Positions 1-5,692 of a stretch of DNA of 16,452 nucleotides are shown in pieces. The notes below the pieces were generated by a model, which was not told where the DNA came from, did no database searches, and saw only the letters and a program-made list of their open reading frames with translations. Each line of letters opens with the position of its first letter. The stretch's first letter is position 1. The DNA is taken from assembly GCA_964640775.1 (NCBI GenBank), contig CAZXIT010000018.1, forward strand, positions 1 through 16,452. The letters are read 5' to 3'. The translations under genes and the position numbers were made by a program. The DNA is from CAYMUN01 sp964640775 (GTDB lineage: Bacteria > Patescibacteriota > Saccharimonadia > Saccharimonadales > UBA4665).

Positions 1-709
1 GCTGCTGCGCCGGCCGCCGGGCCGCGAAGCCTACCCCGGCGATGTCTTTTACATCCACTCCCGTTTGCTGGAGCGCGCCGCCAAACTGAGCGATGAACTC
101 GGCGCCGGTTCACTGACAGCCTTGCCGATCATTGAAACCCAAGCCGGCGACATTAGCGCCTATATTCCGACAAATGTGATATCCATCACGGACGGCCAGA
201 TCTTCCTGGAAACCAACCTGTTTTACCAGGGCATTCGCCCGGCGATTTCGGTCGGTTTGAGCGTCTCACGCGTCGGCGGGGCCGCCCAGTCCAAGTCCAT
301 CAAGGCTGTCGGCGGCGGCTTGAAGCTCAGCCTGGCTCAGTTCCGCGAGTTAGCGGCCTTTAGCCAGTTCTCGACTGACCTCGATCCCGAAACCCGACAG
401 ACTATCGAGCGCGGCCAGCGTCTGACCGAGCTGCTAAAGCAGCACCAGTACAGCCCCTACGCCGTCTGGGAAATGTACGCCAGCCTGTACGCCGCTACCC
501 AAGGATTTTTTGACACCGTACCGCTTGAGAAAATCAAACTGGCCGAGCAGGCCCTGCACCGCGAGCTAAAGACCAAGCACGCTAAAGTCGTGGAAACACT
601 CAACACCGGCAGCAAGCCTGCTGACTCCGACAACGAGACTGTCGCCAAAGTCGCCAAAACCGTCGCCGAGAGCTACAAGGCCGCCGTTAAAAAGGCCGAC
701 AAGGAGTAA
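1..709 (+). CDS. atpA: F1Fo ATP synthase subunit alpha (C-terminal part, 5' truncated by the window edge)
   Basis: The reading frame is already open at base 2, so the gene begins upstream; the TTG at 65 is an internal codon and not the start. The visible part is the end of the nucleotide-binding domain and the C-terminal helical domain of the non-catalytic alpha subunit. Near the left edge RRPPGREAYPGD is the usual alpha signature, followed by ETQAGDISAYIPTN and GQIFLETNLF. The arginine finger that reaches into the catalytic beta site lies in GLSVSRVGGAAQ, at about bases 269-271. The C-terminal tail, rich in Lys, Ala and Glu, looks several residues longer than the E. coli subunit as I remember it. 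The stop at 707-709 is preceded by AAGGAG (701-706), which is inside this gene and serves as ribosome binding site for atpG, so the two are translationally close. Identity is very secure. Confidence 0.97.
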   Translation, partial: LLRRPPGREAYPGDVFYIHSRLLERAAKLSDELGAGSLTALPIIETQAGDISAYIPTNVISITDGQIFLETNLFYQGIRPAISVGLSVSRVGGAAQSKSIKAVGGGLKLSLAQFRELAAFSQFSTDLDPETRQTIERGQRLTELLKQHQYSPYAVWEMYASLYAATQGFFDTVPLEKIKLAEQALHRELKTKHAKVVETLNTGSKPADSDNETVAKVAKTVAESYKAAVKKADKE

Positions 710-716
710 TTAAGCA

Positions 717-1583
717 GTGGCCAGCACCATTGTCCTCAAACGCCGGATAGCCTCTATTAAGGGTACCCGTCAGATCACCAAGGCTATGGAGCTGGTTAGC
801 GCCAGCAAGTTGCGCCGGGCCCAGGCGTTTGCCGTCCGCAGCCGGGATTACCGGGACCTCGCCTATGACTTGCTGCAGCGGCTCAACGCTATGAGTGAAG
901 TCGAGCATACGCCGCTGTTTCGCAAACGGCCGGTCAAACACCGCCTGTACATCGTCGTCACCAGCAATACCGGCCTGGCTGGCGCCTACAACGCCAATGT
1001 CCTCAAACAGCTGACCCACGGCCTCACCCGTGACCGTGAGCAAAGGGTTAAAAGCCACGTCATTACCATCGGCAGCAAAGGCGCCCAGTTCGTCCGGCGC
1101 CTCGGCGATGTTAATCTTGTCGGTGTCTACCCGCCATTCGGCGACCAGCCAAGTGCCAACGATGTCCGGCCAATCCTTACTACCGTCATGAGTCAGTACA
1201 GCGACGAGATTGTTGATGAGGTTGCTATTATTTACACCCAGTTTACATCTACCGTGGTACAGGCGGCAAAAAGCCAGCAGCTGCTGCCCGCCCCGATGGT
1301 CGGCAGCGACAGCCCCACGTCCCTGATGAGCAACTTTGAGCCCGACGTCGAGACAGTCGTCGAGCAGGCCACTACCCGGCTGATAGAGGCTCAGATTTGG
1401 CAGGATGTCTTGGAGAGCCTGGCCAGCGAGCATGCTATGCGCATGCTGGCTACCAAAAACGCTACCGACAACGCCAACGACTTGATAGATGATTACACGC
1501 TGGTACTAAACAACGCCCGCCAGGCCGACATCACCCAGGAACTCGCCGAAATCAGCGGCGGCGCAGAAGCATTAAACGGATAA
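717..1583 (+). CDS. atpG: F1Fo ATP synthase subunit gamma
   Basis: This is the 288-residue central rotor shaft of F1, normal in length for bacterial gamma. The N-terminal coiled-coil helix is canonical (RRIASIKGTRQITKAMELVSASK at about residues 9-32, including the ITKAMxxVSASK signature). The C-terminal helix is equally typical, with MRMLATKNATDNAND followed by NxARQADITQELAEI. The Rossmann-like middle domain has SNTGLAGAYNANV where many bacteria have SDRGLCGGxNxN, a modest divergence. The start is GTG at 717, chosen because AAGGAG at 701-706 sits 10 bases upstream and the family N-terminus begins exactly here. It lies 7 bases after atpA and 17 before atpD, as expected for the conserved order alpha-gamma-beta-epsilon. 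It couples proton-driven c-ring rotation to conformational change in the alpha/beta hexamer. Confidence 0.97.
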   Translation: MASTIVLKRRIASIKGTRQITKAMELVSASKLRRAQAFAVRSRDYRDLAYDLLQRLNAMSEVEHTPLFRKRPVKHRLYIVVTSNTGLAGAYNANVLKQLTHGLTRDREQRVKSHVITIGSKGAQFVRRLGDVNLVGVYPPFGDQPSANDVRPILTTVMSQYSDEIVDEVAIIYTQFTSTVVQAAKSQQLLPAPMVGSDSPTSLMSNFEPDVETVVEQATTRLIEAQIWQDVLESLASEHAMRMLATKNATDNANDLIDDYTLVLNNARQADITQELAEISGGAEALNG

Positions 1584-1600
1584 TTTAAAAGGAGACAGCC

Positions 1601-3016
1601 ATGCCGACAACAACCAAGGAACAGACTAAAACCGGTACAATCACCCAGATCGTGGGCGTGGTGGTAGATATTGAATTTGCTGGCGGCCACCTGCCGGCGA
1701 TTTATAACGCTCTAACCGTTGTGATTGACGGAAGCCCAGTGACGCTTGAGGTCGCCCAGCACCTGAGCGAGTCGAGCGTGCGGGCTATCTCGCTCGGTTC
1801 GACCGATGGCCTCGAGCGCGGCGCCGAGGTTGGCGACACTGGCGCGGCCATCAGCGTGCCTATCGGTGATGCTACCCTGGGGCGGATGTTTAACGTCATC
1901 GGCGAGCCGATTGACGGCCAAAAGGATGATTTCAAGCAGCGGGCGCCGATTCACCGGACTCCGCCGCCACTGATTGACCAGTCCGGCTCTGTGGAAATCT
2001 TGGAAACCGGCATCAAAGTCATCGACTTGATCTGTCCGATGACCAAGGGCGGCAAGGCCGGCCTGTTTGGTGGGGCCGGTGTCGGCAAAACCGTGCTGAT
2101 CCAGGAGCTGATCAACAACATCGCTAAATTCCACTCCGGCTACTCGGTGTTTGCCGGTGTTGGCGAGCGCACCCGCGAGGGCAATGACCTGTACAATGAA
2201 ATGAAAGAATCGGGCGTACTCAAAAACACCTCGCTGGTCTTCGGCCAGATGAATGAGCCGCCGGGTGCCCGCCTGCGTGTCGCCCTGTCCGGTCTGACGA
2301 TTGCCGAAGGTTTTCGCGACAAGGGCAGCGATGTGCTGCTATTTATTGATAATATTTTCCGCTACACCCAGGCCGGTGCCGAAGTTTCAGCTCTTTTGGG
2401 CCGCTTGCCCTCCGCCGTGGGCTACCAGCCGAACTTGGCCCAGGAAATGGGCCAGCTCCAAGAGCGGATTACTTCAACTCGCGAGGGATCAATTACATCG
2501 ATCCAGGCTGTCTATGTCCCGGCTGACGACTTTACCGACCCGGCACCGGCCACGACGTTTGCCCACCTTGACTCAACCATTCAGCTTGACCGCAGTCTGA
2601 CAGAGATCGGTATTTACCCGGCTGTTGACCCTCTAAACTCCAGCTCAACCATTCTTGACCCTGAAATTGTCGGTGAAGACCACTACAATATCGCCCGTGA
2701 AGTCCAGCGCGTCCTCCAGCGCTACAAAGATCTGCAGGATATCATCGCCATCCTCGGCATGGAAGAGCTCTCTGAAGACGACAAACAGCTCGTTGGCCGC
2801 GCCCGGCGCATTCAGCGCTTCCTGAGCCAGCCGTTCTTCGTCGCCGAACAGTTCACCAACAACCCCGGGCAGTACGTCAAATTGACCGACACTATCGAAG
2901 GCTTCAAAGAAATTCTCGACGGCAAGCACGACGACAAGCCGGAAAGCGCCTTCTACCTCAAGGGCGGCATCAAAGACGTCGTTGCTGCTAAAACTGAGAA
3001 AGCCGGAGCTAAGTAG
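1601..3016 (+). CDS. atpD: F1Fo ATP synthase subunit beta (catalytic)
   Basis: This 471-residue catalytic subunit makes or hydrolyses ATP at the F1 interfaces. The start ATG has AAAAGGAG at 1587-1594, 6 bases upstream. In order the protein shows the N-terminal beta-barrel (about 1-90), the Walker A loop GGAGVGKT (157-164), GERTREGND with the catalytic glutamate (E189), Walker B LLFID (246-250), LLGRLPSAVGYQP (265-277) and the adenine-pocket tyrosine in GIYPAVDP (Y339). The C-terminal domain has EELSEDD, equivalent to the DELSEED lever. Two positions usually kept in the motif DPLDSxSR are changed here: the sequence is DPLNSSST, so Asp becomes Asn346 and Arg becomes Thr350. The final residues are Lys/Ala rich. 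The stop is 2 bases before the atpC start. The enzyme should be functional, since all nucleotide-binding residues I can check are present. Confidence 0.98.
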   Translation: MPTTTKEQTKTGTITQIVGVVVDIEFAGGHLPAIYNALTVVIDGSPVTLEVAQHLSESSVRAISLGSTDGLERGAEVGDTGAAISVPIGDATLGRMFNVIGEPIDGQKDDFKQRAPIHRTPPPLIDQSGSVEILETGIKVIDLICPMTKGGKAGLFGGAGVGKTVLIQELINNIAKFHSGYSVFAGVGERTREGNDLYNEMKESGVLKNTSLVFGQMNEPPGARLRVALSGLTIAEGFRDKGSDVLLFIDNIFRYTQAGAEVSALLGRLPSAVGYQPNLAQEMGQLQERITSTREGSITSIQAVYVPADDFTDPAPATTFAHLDSTIQLDRSLTEIGIYPAVDPLNSSSTILDPEIVGEDHYNIAREVQRVLQRYKDLQDIIAILGMEELSEDDKQLVGRARRIQRFLSQPFFVAEQFTNNPGQYVKLTDTIEGFKEILDGKHDDKPESAFYLKGGIKDVVAAKTEKAGAK

Positions 3017-3018
3017 CA

Positions 3019-3447
3019 GTGTTTCACTTTCAGCTGGTCGCGCTCAGCGGCACCAAGTTTGACGATGAGGTCCATGAGGTGGTCCTGCCAACCTTGGACG
3101 GCGAAATCGGCGTCCTGGAGCAGCACATGCCGCTGGTCTCAGTGGCTACGACCGGAGCTATAGCCGTTCGGCGCAAGCCTAGTGACCCCGATACGGGGCG
3201 TGAGTACTTTGCCACCAATGGCGGTGTCATCGAAGTCGCCGACAATGTTATGCGAGTGCTGGTCGACGAAGCCGATCACGCAGACGAACTCAACGAGGCC
3301 GAAGTCCAAAAGGCTCTCGAGCGGGCCCACAAAATGAAAGCCGAGGCCAAGGACCAGATCAGCCTGGAGCATGCCCAGTCGATGGTTGACCGCCACACCG
3401 TCCGTCTCCAGGTAGCTGGGCTCAAACGCCGCCACCCAAAGCGCTAG
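3019..3447 (+). CDS. atpC: F1Fo ATP synthase subunit epsilon
   Basis: This 142-residue epsilon subunit links the gamma shaft to the c-ring and can inhibit ATP hydrolysis. The N-terminal beta-sandwich is clear: LPTLDGEIGVLEQHMPLVS at about 25-43 is the family signature (xGxxGVLxxHxPL). A later strand carries EYFATNGGVIEVADNVMRVLVDEADHADE, again typical. The C-terminal part (about 93-130), rich in Glu, Ala and Lys, is the helical hairpin, so this is a full two-domain epsilon. The start is GTG at 3019, supported by GGAG at 3005-3008 inside the atpD end and by the family N-terminus (FHFQLV). It is the last gene of the operon. Only three bases separate its stop from the stop of the next gene on the opposite strand, and I see no terminator between them. 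Confidence 0.95.
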   Translation: MFHFQLVALSGTKFDDEVHEVVLPTLDGEIGVLEQHMPLVSVATTGAIAVRRKPSDPDTGREYFATNGGVIEVADNVMRVLVDEADHADELNEAEVQKALERAHKMKAEAKDQISLEHAQSMVDRHTVRLQVAGLKRRHPKR

Positions 3448-3450
3448 AAA

Positions 3451-3756
3451 TCAGATAGTTCGAAAGGCTTCAGCAACTATGACTCCGGCCTGCGACAGCA
3501 AATCTTGTCGAACCATCGCCGCTCGATAGTCCGCTACACCCTGCAAATAAGCATCTCCGGGGTCAATGACCACCTCGGCGTCGCGTATATTTCGGGCCTT
3601 AGTCAGTGCGGCTCGAGCAAACGGCGCGTCGCCTGCCTCGAGGTCGCCCCATTTTTGATCATGAGTAGGCCGGTGTTCCGCCTCAAACAAACCCTGCAGT
3701 ATAGCCGGATCGATATGAGGAGCAGCTAATACATCTCTTGCTGGAGTTTTTTTCAT
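3451..3756 (-). CDS. Hypothetical protein, 101 residues, no recognised family
   Basis: I do not recognise this protein. It is hydrophilic, without a signal peptide or membrane segment, and begins MKKTPARDVLAAPHIDPAIL. It has a short Asp/Glu-rich centre (DLEAGDAPFARAALTKARNIRDAEVVIDPGD) and a C-terminal half that looks helical. It contains no Cys and no obvious catalytic motif. I accept it as a gene because its ATG (3754-3756) has a strong ribosome binding site, AAGGAAGG (minus strand, 3768-3775), about 12 bases upstream, and an extended -10 promoter further up. The stop TGA (3451-3453) lies 3 bases from the atpC stop on the other strand, so the two genes converge end to end. The 74-residue frame on the opposite strand has no comparable signals. 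Function is unknown; possibly a lineage-restricted family. Confidence 0.75.
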   Translation of the reverse strand: MKKTPARDVLAAPHIDPAILQGLFEAEHRPTHDQKWGDLEAGDAPFARAALTKARNIRDAEVVIDPGDAYLQGVADYRAAMVRQDLLSQAGVIVAEAFRTI

Positions 3757-3788
3757 TTTACTGTTTACCTTCCTTCCCTGCTGGCCCG

Positions 3789-3797
3789 ATCATAGCA
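3789..3797 (-). promoter_or_regulatory. Extended -10 promoter for the 101-residue gene
   Basis: On the minus strand the sequence reads TGCTATGAT, an extended -10 element (TG-n-TATGAT) matching TATAAT at 5 of 6 positions. No good -35 hexamer is present at 16-19 bases, which fits an extended -10 promoter. It predicts a start near 3782 and a leader of about 25 bases containing the AAGGAAGG ribosome binding site. Confidence 0.5.
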
Positions 3798-3844
3798 ATA
3801 AATCAAATCCGCGTTTGTGATAAATTTTACTAGACTTTTGTAAC

Positions 3845-3873
3845 TTGCATCACTTTTTGAAGCGGAGTATGAT
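3845..3873 (+). promoter_or_regulatory. Promoter for the carbonic-anhydrase-like gene
   Basis: TTGCAT (3845-3850), a 17-base spacer and TATGAT (3868-3873) form a sigma-70-type promoter: -35 matches 3 of 6 and -10 matches 5 of 6. The surrounding 3780-3923 interval is clearly A+T richer than the genes. The predicted start near 3880 leaves a leader of about 44 bases with AAAAAGGT (3907-3914) as ribosome binding site. It is divergent from the promoter at 3789-3797. Confidence 0.5.
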
Positions 3874-3923
3874 AAGCAATAGATTAAACATCCCCTCTCT
3901 AATGTATAAAAAGGTAATTAGAT

Positions 3924-4859
3924 ATGACGGAAGCGTACAGACCTATGGGCAGAGAATTTAATGTAGATCAAATCCACGTAGCCAAGGCGGCCGAGCTGGG
4001 TTTTGCGAGGGGTATCGTCGGACAGCGCTACCCGCTGGCTACGACTGAAGCCGAGTTGGATCATGCCAATCAGCTGGCTGAGCATACCCTGCCGCTCACC
4101 AAGCGCAATACTGCTGACTGCGGGGACGGGCGTCTCACCATAGGACTCGCGGACATCACTGAGGACCGTGAGACGCTTCGAGCCCGGGTTGTGCCGCAGA
4201 TATTCGGCGGTATTGGCCTGGGGACGACAAAAGCCCTGGTAGCCGCCAACGCCGCGGTTGTCAGGGATGCCAAAGACGTCTGGCAGGCCTATGAGATAAC
4301 TTCGCGCTTATTAGAGACATTGGGCGAAGAGGATGCCGCGCATACCGGCTGCGGAGCCAGCCACAGCGTAGAGGCCTCGGTGGCCAATGCTATTCCGAGG
4401 GAGCTGCTTGTTCCGGGCATTGGATTGTTCTTGCCCATGACCGCGGCTGCAGGAGTGCTCGTTGATCGCAACACGGCCGCCAAGAACCAGCGCCTGCAAG
4501 CTGGTTTCTACGGCGGCTGGGACCCGAACAAGCACATCGATTACGTAGCTAGCCGTTTCCCCCAGAATTTTTCATACCTCGAAATGGATCCGGATGATCA
4601 TGAGGCGCATGGCCACAACGAATCCAGTGTTTACGCTGTCACGCACGCGGACCATGGTTTTGCCAAAAACGCCTTTGCCGAAGATACCGGCCAGCAGGCT
4701 TTTGGCCTCACCATTCCCAAGATGCGCCAGCTCGCCCACATGCTTGGCGGCAGCGACGAAGAAAGAGCCCGCATACTTGTGGGCTTTTTTGATGATTCTC
4801 TGCACGTGGGCGGCGGTATCGTAACAGAGGGAATGCCGGTTTTTGCCGAAGCGGCTTAG
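3924..4859 (+). CDS. Putative carbonic-anhydrase-like metalloprotein (CxDxR ... HxxC), 311 residues
   Basis: I do not recognise the whole protein, but two motifs stand out. C66-G-D68-G-R70 matches the Cys-x-Asp-x-Arg signature of beta-carbonic anhydrases, and H140-T-G-C143-G matches their His-x-x-Cys-Gly. In beta enzymes these supply the Zn ligands (Cys, His, Cys) and the Asp-Arg dyad that gates the open site. The gap between the motifs (74 residues) is longer than the 50-60 I would expect, and the rest of the protein is unlike a standard beta enzyme. The diatom cadmium carbonic anhydrase family is another possible relative. A His-rich stretch, HEAHGHNESS at about 226-235 with HADHG at 241-245, could add metal binding. 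There is no signal peptide, so it is probably cytoplasmic. The start is ATG with AAAAAGGT upstream. An aquaporin-like gene follows on the same strand from its own promoter. The gene is certain; the function is a hypothesis from motifs. Confidence 0.8.
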   Translation: MTEAYRPMGREFNVDQIHVAKAAELGFARGIVGQRYPLATTEAELDHANQLAEHTLPLTKRNTADCGDGRLTIGLADITEDRETLRARVVPQIFGGIGLGTTKALVAANAAVVRDAKDVWQAYEITSRLLETLGEEDAAHTGCGASHSVEASVANAIPRELLVPGIGLFLPMTAAAGVLVDRNTAAKNQRLQAGFYGGWDPNKHIDYVASRFPQNFSYLEMDPDDHEAHGHNESSVYAVTHADHGFAKNAFAEDTGQQAFGLTIPKMRQLAHMLGGSDEERARILVGFFDDSLHVGGGIVTEGMPVFAEAA

Positions 4860-4866
4860 GCGGCGC

Positions 4867-4895
4867 TTTACAAAAGCCCAAACTAACGGTACGAT
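4867..4895 (+). promoter_or_regulatory. Promoter for the aquaporin-family gene
   Basis: TTTACA (4867-4872), a 17-base spacer and TACGAT (4890-4895) match the sigma-70 consensus at 5 of 6 and 4 of 6 positions. The predicted start near 4902 gives a leader of about 24 bases that holds the GGAGG ribosome binding site. It lies just after the stop of the upstream gene, so the channel can be expressed independently. Confidence 0.5.
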
Positions 4896-4925
4896 TATGT
4901 CATCAATTAAGTGGAGGTTCCAAGA

Positions 4926-5633
4926 ATGTTTGGAAAACGCAATGTCGCTACAGTAGTAGCTGAGTTTTTAGGTACCGGCGTATTGACGCTGTTAATTTTG
5001 AGTGTCCAGCGCTCGACGATCGGCATACCGTTTTTTGTCGCTTTGACAGCTGGTCTGGCAGTCGTAGTTATGAGTTTCGCGGTGGCTGGTGTTTCTGGCG
5101 GGTACTTTAACCCGGCACTAACGCTTGGCATGTGGACAGCCCGTACGCTGACCACTGTTCGCGCGCTGGCCTACATCGGCGCCCAAATGCTCGGTGCCTG
5201 GGGTGCGTACTACCTCTACACTTACTTCGTTAAAAACACCTTGCAGCCTGTCGGCGGCAAGTATGACATGCATGTATTGCTGGCTGAATCCGTCGGTACG
5301 GCAATCTTTGCCTTCGGCTGGGCTGCCGCGTCATTCCAGCGCTTTACTGCCGGCTTGTCGGCAACCGTCGCCGGCTTGTCGCTGACCGTCGGTATTATCG
5401 CGGCCTCATCAGCGGCTATCGGTATCTTGAACCCGGCCGTCGCGCTTGGCGTCAATGCCTGGGTCTGGAACACTTACATCCTTGGCCCGGTTATCGGTGC
5501 CTTGGTCGGTGTTAATCTGTACAAGTATCTGTTTGCAGAGCCAGCTAAGACTGCTGTTAAAGCTGTTGCTGCTGCACCTGCAGCCGCTGGCAAGCCGGCT
5601 ATCAAAAAGAAGCCGGTTAGCAAAAAGAAGTAA
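4926..5633 (+). CDS. Aquaporin / MIP-family membrane channel with an atypical selectivity filter
   Basis: This 235-residue protein has the MIP architecture: six membrane helices and two half-helices carrying NPA motifs at N62-P63-A64 (SGGYFNPALTLG) and N169-P170-A171 (IGILNPAVALG). I chose ATG 4926 over the in-frame GTG 4911 because GGAGG (4913-4917) sits 8 bases before it and the family N-terminus (VAEFLGTG) then falls at the usual place. The helix 2 region, AGLAVVVMSFAVAGVSGG, aligns well with E. coli AqpZ from memory. The second NPA is followed by Val172 where nearly all aquaporins have the filter arginine; the other filter positions align to Ala42, Ile157 and Gly166. The pore constriction is therefore predicted wide and apolar, so solute identity cannot be assumed to be water or glycerol. 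The C-terminus (about 205-235) is a cytoplasmic Ala/Pro/Lys-rich tail ending in repeated KKKPVSKKK. It has its own promoter and terminator. Confidence 0.9.
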   Translation: MFGKRNVATVVAEFLGTGVLTLLILSVQRSTIGIPFFVALTAGLAVVVMSFAVAGVSGGYFNPALTLGMWTARTLTTVRALAYIGAQMLGAWGAYYLYTYFVKNTLQPVGGKYDMHVLLAESVGTAIFAFGWAAASFQRFTAGLSATVAGLSLTVGIIAASSAAIGILNPAVALGVNAWVWNTYILGPVIGALVGVNLYKYLFAEPAKTAVKAVAAAPAAAGKPAIKKKPVSKKK

Positions 5634-5665
5634 TTATCTGGCGTTCGCGCTTGAAGATTTAGGAG

Positions 5666-5692
5666 CTGCCCGGGAAACCGGGCAGTTTTTTT
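5666..5692 (+). terminator. Intrinsic terminator of the aquaporin-family gene
   Basis: A perfect 8-bp stem, CTGCCCGG (5666-5673) with CCGGGCAG (5678-5685), closes a GAAA tetraloop and is followed by seven T. It lies 33 bases after the channel stop. The last T residues overlap the stop codon of the minus-strand helicase gene (5691-5693). Read from the minus strand there is no T run after the stem, so it works in the plus direction only. Confidence 0.92.

Noticed and set aside
687..1433. 248-residue minus-strand frame opposite atpG
   Set aside because: A shadow of a well-conserved ATP synthase gene; no family resemblance and no start signals.
3505..3729. 74-residue plus-strand frame opposite the 101-residue gene
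   Set aside because: It lacks a ribosome binding site, whereas the minus-strand gene has a strong one plus an extended -10 promoter.
4911..4925. GTG at 4911 as the start of the channel gene
   Set aside because: The GTG overlaps the GGAGG ribosome binding site (4913-4917), which is spaced correctly for the ATG at 4926; the added residues MEVPR have no family match.
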